Assembly: GCA_026686845.1 (NCBI GenBank)
Contig: JAIVEN010000002.1
Span: 39,759,001 to 39,823,000 of the forward strand
From: Adenanthera pavonina
Taxonomy: Eukaryota > Streptophyta > Magnoliopsida > Fabales > Fabaceae
Reading direction: 5' to 3'
Length of the DNA: 64,000 bases
Numbering within the stretch: the stretch's first letter is position 1; each line of letters opens with the position of its first letter. The notes under the pieces are model-generated. The model was given only the letters and a program-made list of their open reading frames with translations. It searched no databases and was not told where the DNA came from. Of this stretch, positions 30,780 to 42,916 are shown one piece after another. A program made the translations under genes and the position numbers.

Positions 30780-31040
30780 GTTCCATATTTACTACTAAAT
30801 TTGGTAAAATTTACTACTGATATTAACTTATTTACTACTCCATCTTCTCTAATGTTTGCCATTGATATTCACTAAGAAGTACTAGAGATATGTTATAATA
30901 TGTTACTTTATCAAACTGTGATTTATTAATGACCATAATGAATGATCAACTATTGTCTCATTTTTACTAATACAATTTCAAGTTTTAAAATTTTTTAATG
31001 CTCACACATCTTTCAATATTTGCTACTGATATTCACTTAT
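30780..31040 (-). repeat. Degenerate repeat units on the right side of the MULE
   Basis: TTTACTACT recurs here four or more times. It is the complement of the AGTAGTAAA element of the left array. A further stretch with the same box lies at 29600-29765. The MULE thus has subterminal repeats of one family on both sides in mirrored orientation. Confidence 0.6.
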
Positions 31041-31368
31041 TTACTACTCAATCATCCCTTAATTAACACTGATGGACTAGCAAATTATATAACAGTGATT
31101 AACATGAAAAAAATAAATCAATGTCTGATATCTACTACACAAAACAAATAGTCAAGCAAAGATAAGGGTTTAACATTAACACCCATGATATATAGTCTAC
31201 GTTCTTTGTTACTTTCTCACTCAAAAGGTTCATATTCACATTAACACTAGGGTTTGTTACTTCTGCATACTCATTGCATTTCCTAAACTTTTCTTTGTGT
31301 TGCAGAATCTCTGAGAAGAAGCACGCAACTGGTGTGAAAGATTTATGCTTACCTCTACAACACTGATA

Positions 31369-31651
31369 TAATACAGGGCAGCATCGGTGGAGAAGGAAAG
31401 AAGGAATACGATGGAGGGAAACACCAATTGTGGAAGGAAGAAGGAATGTAATAGAGGAGAGAAATTTCACCATCCGTATTGTTACGAGCTGAAAAAATCG
31501 AGTGGAAGAACTATGCACCATGGGTAGCAAAGTCATTTCGGATTAATTTTTCTGATCATTTTAGGACCTCGGTCTGATTTTGGCATTTTAGAATGTTTAT
31601 ATCTAAAAATGACATTAATTGGCTATTTTGGTCTTCAAGTGTAATTTTCCC
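31369..31651 (-). repeat. MULE terminal inverted repeat, right
   Basis: Inverted partner of 28108-28390, about 96% identical, followed by the duplicated TTAAAAAAA at 31652-31660. Confidence 0.93.
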
Positions 31652-31660
31652 TTAAAAAAA

Positions 31661-33683
31661 TATACTTTTAAAAAATTTCCGACTCAAAGAAAGTGAAAGC
31701 AATGTAAGGGTATATCAGTGGGAATAATGATATAGTGATATGGAGAGTGAGATAGAAGAGAAGAAAATGTGCCTTGCATGATACAAATTCCTTTTCCAAT
31801 TTTGGTAATGATATAGGTGGCTATTTGTTACCCAGCGACAAGCAATATAGTGATAAGTAGAGTATTGTTCTCATGAGGATTTAGTTCCAAAAGCTAGTTA
31901 AGTATCAATTTTCACACTTTTGTTTAAATTGAGCAAGGCAAATAACCAAAGAGCAAAAGCTTAAATAAGCTAACTACACTAAGGTTAAATGTTAGAGGAG
32001 ATTCTAGATAAGGGTGACAACCTAAGATTACTTTTAGCTCAATCATTTTCGTAGTGTTGATTCTTAATGCAATTGTATGAGAATCTAGGAATTAACTACA
32101 CTTCTAAACATCTCTCAATGTCAACAAAAACTTTGTAATCCACAATCTCATACCAAATTAGTTAATTAGATTCATTAATTTCAAACCTAATGTGACTTTG
32201 TGAGGCTTATAGATATATCTCTATCCTACAAACAAATTGTTCCATTTGTCAGATGAATTTTACAATTCCACAATATTTATTACAGGGTCTAATCTAATCT
32301 CCCTATCTCTTGCTTGATTAGAGAACCCCAAATACCCGTAATTGTTGGCCAAACAATCAATAGCTCAATGAATTGATAATGAACACACATACATAGCATT
32401 AATCCCAATAGGAAGAGAAAACAAGCACTAATCTATGTTTAATGTTGCATCTTATATTCAAAGGTCTTTCCCATGAAAACTATTTGGTTTTACAACATAA
32501 AAATAGCCTTTGAAAACTTGAACAACTAAAACCTTTAAATTTCTTAAAACTGTTTTTCACAACTTTTAAGCTCATTGCATAGCAAATTTCAAAATTCAAA
32601 ATTAAATGTAGAAAAATCATTTCATAGATGTTCAAACCTTTAAAAATTGTGCACATATTAAACATCATGGGAAAAAAATATGAAATTGAAAAATATACAC
32701 TTAGATTAGTACAATTTATTGTGTAAAATTTATTATTCATTTTCGCATCCCTATTTATGTCTGAAATATGAGTCTTAACTTTAAAAATTTGTTTCTCATA
32801 AAATATAAAGCCATTTTGTGCTTAGCATAATTGGAAATCTTTATGTGTCTACTTTCTAACCACATTTATTTTGTACATTTATTCTACATTTCTGATCAGA
32901 GCATTAACATAAACCTTTAGGGGTCAGGAATGACATTTACTAGAGCAGTATTAGTAAAATATGCATATCTATCATTGTATAAATCCAAATAGAATCCAAC
33001 CAATGCCATTTCATCCCTAAGACAGCTCTAACCATACATATAGACATCATAACTTTTGGACAATATTCTATTTTATACAACGGTTTAAATCTGACAACAA
33101 GAAACATAACCAAAAACTGTACAAGGCATCAATCTTCTTCTTCAATTCTCTTTGCTAAATTTTTCTTGTTGGCATTGCTTGGCCCTATGATTGGGTAAAC
33201 TTGGGGTGAGATGGGGACATCTCAGTAGTAACAAAGCTCAAGCATATCACATCATCACATTAGCTTAAATATTGTAAAAATATTGTACACTTATCATGCT
33301 TACATAACATACTTTTAGAAAAATAATCAAAATACTAAGTTGTTGTAAAAATTTCAGCAAATATAACAGCTTAGTAAATGGGTATCTCGAGGCTTAACTC
33401 TTAACATAAAAACAACCAAACCATGTAATTTGAGTACTAGGCTTGTATCTTCATGTAATTATGTCCCTTTAGATGTTATGTAATGTATAACAAAGTATGG
33501 AGATAAGAAATTGCCATATATGAATTTTAGGCCTTTTTATTTTGGGAAATGATGAGAAGTAAAGTGAATATATGACCTCTGTATGGTAATTCGAGTACTA
33601 TTCAGATCTTTCAATGTTTAATATATAAGGTTATACATGGATGCAAACTAGACAGAAAGATCTTTAATTTGGTCCAAAGACAT
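31661..33683. other. AT-rich spacer, probably old LTR debris
   Basis: No coding capacity is visible. The stretch about 32460-33350 has the word composition of a reverse-oriented gypsy LTR; GGGGACATCTCAGTAG at about 33215 resembles the inverted LTR near 17965. Boundaries could not be set. Confidence 0.35.
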
Positions 33684-34070
33684 TGGATTTGGATATGTGT
33701 ATGATTTTATATGAATTTTCAAAATTGGACCAAAAATCAAGAAATACCGAGATTTACCAAATAAACAGTAATTCTTTTCAAAATTCATTGTATTAATTGG
33801 TCAAGTCAATGCTCTAATTCATATTTTTTTCCATGTAGAGAACATATTTAGCTATTTTTAGATACTTGAATTACATGCTTATTATTTTTGTAGAATTAGT
33901 TATGATTTTTCGAAATTCACCTGGTAAAAAGGTTTTTACCAAATCAATGGTAAACAATTTTTGGAAAAATTTATTTGACATTTTTATGTAATTCAAGCTA
34001 TCAAATGGGTATCAATGGTCATATTTAAGGTTGAAAACATAGGAATTGAGTCTAAGATCTAGGTGTTACA
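33684..34070 (+). repeat. Gypsy LTR 3' end, first copy
   Basis: It ends GGTGTTACA and is followed by TGTATCAGAG (34076-34085), a degenerate Met-tRNA primer site. It aligns with 34613-35003 and with the end of the solo LTR at 41300-41541. So it is the end of a 5' LTR; its upstream part could not be delimited. Confidence 0.7.
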
Positions 34071-34612
34071 TTTTTTGTATCAGAGTAAAGATTTAGGCTT
34101 TTAGAGCATTGGGTTAGACTAGAGTATGTTAGATTTTGTAAGGAATTATGATAAATAATGTATTTATTTATTATTATTCCTTTGAGATAGTCTATTAACT
34201 GGTTGTAATTGTAGAACAGATGTTTGCATCCATAAGCAGCTTAGTTGTGGACTTACCTGCAGAGCCAGAGGTAGTACTAGAGGGGTACTATGGCGATGAA
34301 ATTGTAGGCTCGAATAGTATGCTCTAAGGAAGTATTTTAGGAATACCATAAGAGATAGGACCATCCCACCAGGACCACATGACACTGGACCCAGTATAGG
34401 TTGACTTTATGATGGACGAGCCTTCGCTCAAGAGAGGGGTAAAGGTCTTTGAAGATATAGATTTTGAGATGGGTTTTCTGATGGACCCAGATAATACCCT
34501 TGAGGACAAACCTGCAGATGTGGAATATATCATTTATTGGATCATACGCAGGTATTCTAAGGAATACGGGGCTTACTTTGAGGGACCTGGTAGAGTATTG
34601 GCTTCTATGAAA
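34071..34612 (+). other. Short internal stretch of the gypsy fragment
   Basis: It starts with the primer-like site and contains the first two thirds of a 102-codon open frame (34409-34717, MMDEPSLKRGVKVFEDIDFE) whose last part lies in the duplicated LTR sequence. The protein is acidic. I do not recognise a domain. It could be a gag leader or chance. Confidence 0.35.
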
Positions 34613-35003
34613 AGAGCATTGGATTTGGATATGAGTATGGTTTTATATGAATTCTCAAAGTTAGACAAGAAATCAGGAAATTTTGAGATTTACCAAATGA
34701 ACAGTAATTCTTTTTGAAATTTACTGTATTAATTGGTCAAATCAATGCTCTAATTCATATTTTTCCACATAAATAACATTTTTAGCTGTTTTTAATGACT
34801 TGAATCACATGCTTACAATTTTTGTAGGATTAGTTATGATTTTCTAAAGTTCACCTGGTAAAAAGGTTTTTACCAAATATATAATAACAATTTTTAGAAA
34901 ACTTTATTTGGCATTTTTATGTGATTCAAGCTACTAAATGGGTATCAATGGTCATATTTAAGGTCAAAAACACGAGAATTGAGCCTAAGATCTAGGTGCT
35001 ACA
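34613..35003 (+). repeat. Gypsy LTR 3' end, second copy
   Basis: It is a direct repeat of 33684-34070 over about 390 bp, ending GGTGCTACA. It begins in the middle of an LTR, not at a TG start, so the two copies are not a normal LTR pair. A deletion between the internal region and the 3' LTR explains the structure. Confidence 0.7.
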
Positions 35004-36420
35004 ATCATGGTAAATCCTGAAGTGTTATGTGATTGGTTGGACTGGTCTGAGAATGAATTATAACCTGCAGAGTCATACTCTAAGGCTGATGTTTACAAAG
35101 TTGTCATGGAAACTACCTTTAGCCCAAAGAGTTATAAGCTTAAGCCTGCTAACATCTCCATATGTTTAGAGTTCTTCATTATTTGCTCATGAGGAATATT
35201 GTTAACAAGAGCTTTAGTTTTGGGCATTTCACTGAAACTGAATTGAAGATTATGACTAGATTGATCCGAAAATCCTTCATTGATGCCGCTAATTTAATCA
35301 TTAAGAGGTTCATTGAAGCTACCAAATCTACATCTAAAGAGCTGCCATATGCCACATCAGTCTCACTCATCTTGAAAAATAACAATATCTGGCATTTGGA
35401 AGGAAAAGAAAGAGATGTTCCAATGGAGTTCAGTTCTCCAAATTTGCATATAATGGGGTTAAAGTTTGAAAACCAAGAATGGATTGTAGGAAGAGTTGCA
35501 AAAAGGAAGAGGTCACCCCCACCAGCTCATTCTTATGCACCAGTAAATCAGTTTGCTCTTCTTCAACTTAAAAAATCTCAAAAGTCTCAGAAATCATCTC
35601 AGTATGTTACTTAGGAAGATGCTGACAATGCCTCCCATATCCTAAATCATATGATAACTGTCATCATGGGAGCAGTATTCAAGGAGATTGATGCCTTGAA
35701 AAAGGAGTTAATACATAATCACTCTAATATTTTTCATATTCTAATGGCCATAGATGATAGAGTTAATCGAGTGAAAATGGCACTAGATGAAACTCAAGGA
35801 GAAAAGAAGGAATTGAGGTTTTATAGTTGAAAATTCTATCGAAATGAACAAGCCATGACTTTTACCCTTTGTCTAGAGGTTACCAAGCCCCTTGCAGAGT
35901 AAGAAACTAAGCCTATTCTCTCACCTTAGGCATCTTCCTCACCTTAGCCTTCTCCTGCTCTAAAACCAACTGAACCTTCTACCTCACAGCTACCTTCACT
36001 AGTCACAGAAGAGATTCCTGTTGATATCTTGCAACTTATTTCTATGATTCCTACTTTTGCTTCTGAGGAAGTGCTTGATGAAAGAAGTCCTTCTCCAGTA
36101 GTTAGAAAGATGTTCCCTCAATGCCTTTACTCCTAGGCCACATATTCCTCTCAAAATCCTTGGTTTGAGAAATGAGCATGGTGTTCCCAATCCTATAGTT
36201 GACATAAACATGGTTGCATATCTTCTTTAACAAGTTGTAACTACAGATGTCACGATTACTCTTCCACCTCATCCAAAAGCTCTTTCAGGAATTATCATTG
36301 ATGATGACAAAAAGGGGGAGAAGAAAAAGCAAGACGCTCCTTAAGCTCAAGGGAAAGGCAAAGGAATTCTCATAGAACAAGAAGACATTGAATCATATTC
36401 TGATTAAGCTCTAAGCGTTT
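35004..36420 (+). pseudogene. Envelope-like ORF relic of a second Sirevirus
   Basis: It is related to the core and tail of 12840-14966. The longest open part, 35162-35614, has VLHYLLMRNIVNKSFSFGH, IRKSFIDAANLIIKR and ELPYATSVSLIL, matching ILHYIVSRIIFNKGGSF, MTAIIRGKLIN and TLPYAAIISRIL in the intact ORF. A helical segment and a Pro/Ser tail follow after a stop at 35614. DDDKKGEK at 36303-36322 keeps the polypurine 14-mer. Several stops are present. It abuts a gypsy LTR end at 35003. Confidence 0.8.
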
Positions 36421-36589
36421 GTGGAATAGGACTTTAAGCTTTATTTTGTTGTTATTTACTTATATTATATTATGGATACTTGAGTTAATTATATCTGCTA
36501 CAAGCTATGCTTTAATCTTTCTATGAATTTTTCCAGAGTTTATATCCATGCATATATTAATGGGGAGCAATCCCTATTTGAGCATCACA

Positions 36590-36602
36590 GAAAGGGGAAG
36601 AT
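36590..36602 (+). other. Polypurine tract of the second Sirevirus
   Basis: GAAAGGGGAAGAT precedes an LTR-like TGTTAGCA at 36603. Confidence 0.6.
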
Positions 36603-37600
36603 TGTTAGCAATACCATATTTCGATGATAACAAAACTAGAGAAGAAGTTGTTTTGCAAGAATATTTGGTTTAGAGGGTAAAATTAAAGAAGTTCACAAGC
36701 CAAGATAATTCAAGACTAGATTCTTTAGTTAAATAATGTAAGTAGTTGAATTTATGAGCAAAATAAGTTTTGAATAATCTTCTCAAATGGTTTTTAATCT
36801 CAAAATTTAGTATTTTGGAAGATTTCAAAGTTCAATAATAGCCTTGTGTCCAATCTCTTGAAATCCATTATACATAGTCGATTATCCTTACCTATATAAT
36901 CAATTATATAAGCCTTGTTGTCCAATTACATACTTTCCTGCTAATCTATCGATTAAGCCCCTCCAAAAAATTGTTTCTTGCTTCGATCAGTTACATTTTC
37001 TTCAGTACCCTAATCGATTTTATCACAATATAATCAATTATATCAGTAATCTCTTCTAACCAGTTTAATCCTTATATGATAAAATCGATTACCTTTCTCA
37101 AAGTAATCAATTATCGAGCTTTAGTTCTTCTGGATACATTTTAGTTCCGTGCACTAGTCAATTACTCTCAAATCTAATCGATTATATTTCTTCATATAAC
37201 ATGTTACTTTCATATATAATTGATTATATTTTACCAATGAGATTGCAAGCTCTCTGTTTGAAATCTAACTTATTACTCTTAATGTCCTAATCGATTATTT
37301 CATGCTTTCAATTAAAAATCTCCCCAACCTAATATGTTATATCTAAAGTGAATTGATTATCTTCTTGTTTTCCTTTGCGATAATCGATTTTCTTTACCAA
37401 TATAATTGGTTACTTCTTCATAATCCCCAAATACTTTTGTGTTGTCATTTCTTCTTTCTGGGCAATCTAGTAAATGAACTTAATCTCTTCCTCTATATTA
37501 AAAATGTTTTCTTTTAGCTTAAATAATCATTTTAATTTATAGTGAAACATGTTACAATGAGAACATATACTTAATATAATTGGTTACTTCTTACTTGTGA
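36603..37600 (+). repeat. 3' LTR (5' part) of the second Sirevirus family
   Basis: It begins TGTTAGCAATACC after the purine tract. From about 36880 to 37590 it holds roughly 16 variants of a palindrome ATAATCGATTAT (for example TAATCGATTATAT, TAATCAATTATAT, TAATTGATTATAT). No TG...CA end was found, so the right limit is approximate and the LTR is probably truncated. Confidence 0.65.
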
Positions 37601-38019
37601 TCACTTAATATGGGCAGCTGAGCATTAAATGCACCTTCAACTCTTGGATTTGAGCTAAATGCTTCTCCACCCTATCAATAAACTCTTTAAACATAACATT
37701 GATCATCTCAAATTGTGACTGGATCACCTTGAATGTTAAAGCTATATCTAGTTGTGGATTGCTACTATTACTCCCCTTATTTATCATTATGAGATTTTAC
37801 AAAACAAAGTTAAGAAGAGAGGAGAAAGACAATGGAAATATTCCTCACACAAACCCTTGTGTGTTTACACTCGATGATGTCACTCAACATTTGTGTTTCT
37901 CACAACTGAATTTTACCCTTAAATGAGCTTACCTCTCCAACCTTGTACCACTCTATCCCTCTTCTTCTTGTCATTCCTTGGCCTTATTAACAATACTCAA
38001 AGACAAAACCATTGTGACA
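37601..38019. other. Spacer with a short gag-like minus-strand ORF
   Basis: A 60-codon minus frame (37605-37787) reads MINKGSNSSNPQLDIALTFK and QSQFEMINVMFKEFIDRVEK, which resembles the N-terminus of a gypsy gag only in composition and helical pattern. No other gene is visible. Confidence 0.3.
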
Positions 38020-41000
38020 TGTAATATCCTTATTTTTATGGGATATTATAAAATAAATAAAAGATGAGAAATGAAACAAGACAAAAAGGCTATATACTAG
38101 GGCTTTAGAAAAAATTAATTTCTTATCAAATTTTTAGAAAAGTTATGTTTGGTCCTTAATTAGAATTAATTTTCCATAAGGTCCTTAGTGGAAGTTAATT
38201 CCAGAACTTATTCCGGAAAGTATATAATATACCACTTGAATGGAAGCTCATCCCGAGTTAAGCATAACAATATAAGTGTTGCATGGTCAGGAGGTCTAGG
38301 TTGAGGGATATATTAACTTGAAAGTTAATGTAAATAGTGCAAAAAGAAATAATAAAAAATTGATCTTTGAGTAAAATTATAAGAAAGCACCCAGAAGAAT
38401 GGATAATTATATTTTGACCCAGCTTAGGGGTAAAACAGTCATTTCCCATATTAGAATAAAATGTGAATATTCAATTTAAGCCTGAAGGAAAAAATATTGA
38501 TATTGTAAAATATATAACGAATTGGGAAAAATCAAGAGACATCGATAAGTGTGAAGAAGGGTTAAATTATCATTTTTCAGATTAAAAGGAAAAATGAGAA
38601 AAGTATGTTTTGACCCCAAGAATTAAAACTCTTTACATTAGTCCCTCAAGAGTGGAAATCATGTGGAGAAGAAAAGTGAAAAGAAGTTAGGAGAAAATTA
38701 CACATAAAACTTGAAAGTTTTAAATATTATAAATTTACACTGAGTTAAGGGTATTTTTGTAAATATGAATAATTATAATCAAAATGAAGCTCTCAATGAG
38801 CTTAGCCAAATGGAATATAGTATGAAATTTATTAAGATCAAAATAATATTTATTATGTAATTAGGATTTAATATTAATATTTTACCGAATAAAAGTTAAT
38901 TTAGATTGCGCGAAAAGATAGTACTAATTTAAGGACATTGAAAGGACTTTGATAAACTATATTTTGGGTCAAAATAATGATTTTAATCTAATTTTTTTTT
39001 GGATAATTCTATATCAATTTAATGGCAATTTTGGCAAAAATATTTAATCGGTACAGGTAAAAGTTATCGATAAAGGGTATTTAGGTCCATTAAAATTTAT
39101 AAAGCATTTTTGAACAATTTTTCCTCAATATGGAGTGACCAAGGCTGCAAGGGACACGGAGGAAATTTATTTAATTGACTTTTATCAAATATTATCAAAG
39201 AAGGTAAAGCTTTTTGGACCCAAAAGTAACCTTGATTAGTTGGATGATTAGCTAATTAATTAAGTCACTTAATCTCTCTCTCCCCTTTATTTCAGACGTG
39301 GGAAGCTGGCCATGTGGGAGAATTCATTTTTTAAAATTATTTTTGTAAATACTTCTTCATTTGAGAAAAGAAAAAAAAAGAGGTAAAGTAACTTTGTGAA
39401 AAAAAAAATATCTCTCCTTTCCTCATGAGTTAGCCGACTTTCACTCATTTTGGAAAGGCAAAGAGAAGTCTGAAATAGTGGGAGCAAGAGAGAAGTGAGA
39501 GCACGAAGAGAAAGGAAGGAAAAGAGGAAAGAAGAAAAGGAAAGCACACACAAAGCTACAAAGACCAAGAGCTTGGTAAGCTTCCTTACTATCTTTGGTT
39601 GGTTGTTTGAGTAGTTTATGTTGGTTCCATGGAATTTTCTTCTCCTCCCTCTCCAGTCCAGATTTCGTTTAAGGTATATACGAAGAGAGGGAAAGTGTTT
39701 TTCATGTATTAAACGTAGGAGAAACCATGAACTAACTACCTGAAGCATGATTTTGGTAGTTGTTGGTTGTATTTCAAAGAAAAGCATTTTCTCTCCTTTT
39801 CTTGCTATTTTAAGTCAGAACAGGGCATTGATTAGGAGTGAGGATTTCATAATTTTAACTCCAAAAATAGATTCTTCATGGTCCAAAACCTTAAGAACAA
39901 GTATGGATTCAATAAAAAGCTTAAGGTGAAGAAAATGTAATTTTAGGGTTTGGTTTGAGACTCTATGAACCAACACCTTAAACAAATGATTTATGTAGCT
40001 CTTTAATGTTAAGGTTAGGTTCAAGAAAGCTTGGAAAAGTGTTTGGAAGAGGTAAAACTCAAGGAAGGACAAAAGGAAGCATAATTGTAGTGTATTACCA
40101 ATTCTTGCCTTATTGTTTTATGCTTTACAATGATCTTGATGCTTTGCCACTTGAATGCTTTGATGGTTGTGATAAATTGTTGATGTTAGTTGAGTTGTAA
40201 GAGGGGTATGTGACCCTGGGATGTCCAAATTATAAAATGAAACTCTGATGAAATTTTTATGAAATTGTTGTGTCATTTATGATTAAATGAATTTACTTGA
40301 TGTTTTCATAAATTGTAATGGCAATATGAATGCTTGAATGGGTAATTACTACTGAAATTTTTTTAATCTCATTCCTTCCAAATGCTATATTTAATTATGC
40401 CCAAGCTATGGAAGAAGGGTCAAAGTGCTAAGGAGAAAGGAGATAGGAGACAAGATTGAAGCATGATATTACTTCCAAGTTATGAACTTGTATTTGGAAA
40501 ATATATGTAAATATGTATGCAAAGGATAAATTTTGTATATTGATTCAAGCATGTTCTTTGAGATATCTTTTGATGTTATGTATGAAGTTGAAATAATGAA
40601 TGATGTAAGTATGTTATGAAATTTATTATGCTAAAGTATGGATGAAAAGATTCAATTTGGATACCCTAATAGAATGTAGGTACTGTTCATGTAAAACAGG
40701 GCTATTAATTTAAGTGATTTATATGATCTAAAAGTAGATGGAATGAGATTTTTATAGAGGCAAAGAATATCTAAATTGGATAAGTATATAATTTATGGTT
40801 AATTTTCAAAGTTATGATTCAAAAATAGGGTAAGGTTGGAAAACTGAAACCTTGAACCTAGGTATTGGAAATTTCAAAATAGAGTATAAAATCATACATA
40901 GCTTTAGCAATTCAATGGTTTCTATGTAGGAAAGCCTATGTCTTAGGAAATGAATGATGCCATGGGTTTGAAAGCATTTAGAGCTATAGAGAATTAAATA

Positions 41001-41541
41001 TGTAAATTCTCTTAAAACTGTTCCAGTTAGAGTTAAGTTCCAACCCATGTTAGTTCAAGTGGATGTCGTGCCCTGTTCAAGTAGAATAAATATACAAGAA
41101 AAATATTTCTAAAATGTAGACATTTAGGCTTTCATATGAGATAAATAATGCATAATTTGGCTTAGGGAATAATGAGATATGAATTTTTAAAATTAAGGCC
41201 AAGATCCTAGGAAGATATAAAATGACCAAATGTATAGTAAACTTTAAGGAATAAATTGTATGAATTGACCTTCTGAATGTCCAAATTCTTATTTTTTTTT
41301 TCAAGTAGAGAATCTTTTTAGCTATTTTTAGAGATTTGAATCATTTCAATTTGATTTTTGTAGAATTAGTTATGAATTTTCAAAGTTCATTGGGAAAAAT
41401 GCAAAATGTCACGTGAATAGTACCATAAAAAATGAAAATTCTGTTTTCAATTTTTATGTGATTCAAGCTTCTAATCTAGTTTTTTTAGACTCTAATAAGG
41501 TCTAATGCATAGAAAAATAGGTCTAAAAGTAAGGTGTTACA
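38020..41541 (+). repeat. Probable solo gypsy LTR, 3.5 kb
   Basis: It starts TGTAATATCC and ends GGTGTTACA, the ends used by the other gypsy LTRs here. The last 230 bp align with 33684-34070 (TTTTTGTAGAATTAGTTATGA). The flanking pentamers are TGACA (38015-38019) and TGATA (41542-41546), one mismatch, consistent with an old duplication. No primer site, coding region or tract adjoins it. Long purine-rich runs near 39440-39550 and a pyrimidine run near 39270 lie inside. Confidence 0.65.
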
Positions 41542-41546
41542 TGATA

Positions 41547-42911
41547 CAATTCAAAATTAGAAACATTATGATTAAGAGATTTGAATTACAAGGAAAAAAA
41601 TTGGAAAGATATGAGGAGTAGAAATAGCATTAGCACTTAAGGAAAAAAAAATCTTATGTGTATATGTGTATGTATGATCAGCAAAGGTCATGGATTTTTT
41701 AGCACTACAAAAGACTTCTCAATTTCCATATATGCTCTTTTCTCTCCCCTGCCCCCTAAAACAAAAATTTGTTGGCCTTTTTTTTACCTTCTTTTTGTTT
41801 TTTCCTTCTCTCTCTCTCTCTTTCTCTTTTTCATTTTCTCTGTTTTTTTTAAAACTTCACTAAATAGAACACAAACGGAACCAACTTTTAGATCTAGGAA
41901 ACAAATTTGGGAAACGTTACCTTTTAAAACTTAATGTATCTCACTGTAAAGAGCTCCAATTTGTGTGATTCCAAAGCAAGAAGAAAGTTCATATTCTAAA
42001 CTATAAGATTGACATATTATTTGTTTGAAAACTTGAACAAAAATGGGTTAAACTTGCCACCAAAGATTAAGTATGTCTAGAACAGTGAAAGAAGGCAAAA
42101 CTTGGATAGGAAATTAGTAATTAGAATGAAAGGATAATTCAAACTTGATTTGAGCCAAAACTCAGATACTAAATGACACATAGGGACCCCAAGTAGATTG
42201 CTTGAAGCCCTAAATCAAGTGAATCTAGAACCCAACCTGTTGATCACAATTTGATTTAGAAATTCTAGACCTTATGACATATGGAAACTCATGAAACTAG
42301 AATATGAAGAGAAGAATTTGAACACCACAAAGGACTTACCTTTGATAAGTTTATGTGATGCTTGAATGTCACATATGATTTACCTTTGATGAGTTCAAGA
42401 GATCTCTAATGAAACCACAGAGATAGCTAGAAACTCACAAAAATATTATTGATGCAAAAAACTTGTCTTCCTCCAACTCATTAAGAGTTTCTTAAATAGG
42501 TTACAACTTATTAGAAATCTTAATAACCTAATGGGCCTAAATGAAAGAAATCAAATGTTAAATACAGGGAAACAATAGTTTAATAACTGAATAAAGGCTA
42601 AGCTTTTATATGCATGCCACCACATAAATGAAGTCACATGCATAACATGACATGCTTTTTTACATAATGTGTTAAATAATCTACAAATAATAGAATTAAT
42701 TATAATTTCGGCGTAACACTTGTTTTCACATGCTATTAACCAGTCGACTAACTTTGGGCCTTTGCCATGTTATTCTTCACCCCATACGAGCCCCTTTAGC
42801 CCTTGATCTAATAAGTCATGCAATGCCTCTTTTGACAAATTGGATCAAGATTTGTTACATGCTAATGTAAGGATATTGTTGATAAGTAATTTTTAAATAT
42901 CTTTATAAGTG
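41547..42911 (-). other. Non-coding stretch, possible inverted LTR with promoter-like sequence
   Basis: On the minus strand it starts TGTTACGCCG at 42718, which resembles LTR starts of some gypsy elements, and then has ATATAAAAGC near 42612. No end, primer site or tract could be identified. No ORF is convincing. Confidence 0.3.
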
Positions 42912-42916
42912 ATCTT
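42912..42916. repeat. Target-site duplication, left (ATCTT)
   Basis: Exact match to 46049-46053 outside the gypsy solo LTR. Confidence 0.85.

Larger units (their letters stand above)
28108..31651. mobile_element. Mutator-like DNA transposon (MULE) with long TIRs
   Basis: Inverted terminal repeats of 283 bp (28108-28390 and 31369-31651), starting GGGAAAAT, enclose 3 kb. My alignment gives about 12 mismatches, or 96% identity. The element is flanked by an exact 9-bp duplication. A decayed C-terminal transposase segment lies on the minus strand at 30242-30680. The rest is non-coding and rich in repeats. It is therefore a non-autonomous, internally degenerated MULE that moved fairly recently. 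Confidence 0.92.

Noticed and set aside
39287..39787. 166-codon minus-strand ORF
   Set aside because: It lies inside a probable gypsy LTR, is Phe/Leu/Ser-rich from antisense purine runs, and has no recognisable domain.
41656..41934. 92-codon ORF with a Phe/Ser run
   Set aside because: It is a low-complexity pyrimidine tract, not a membrane protein.
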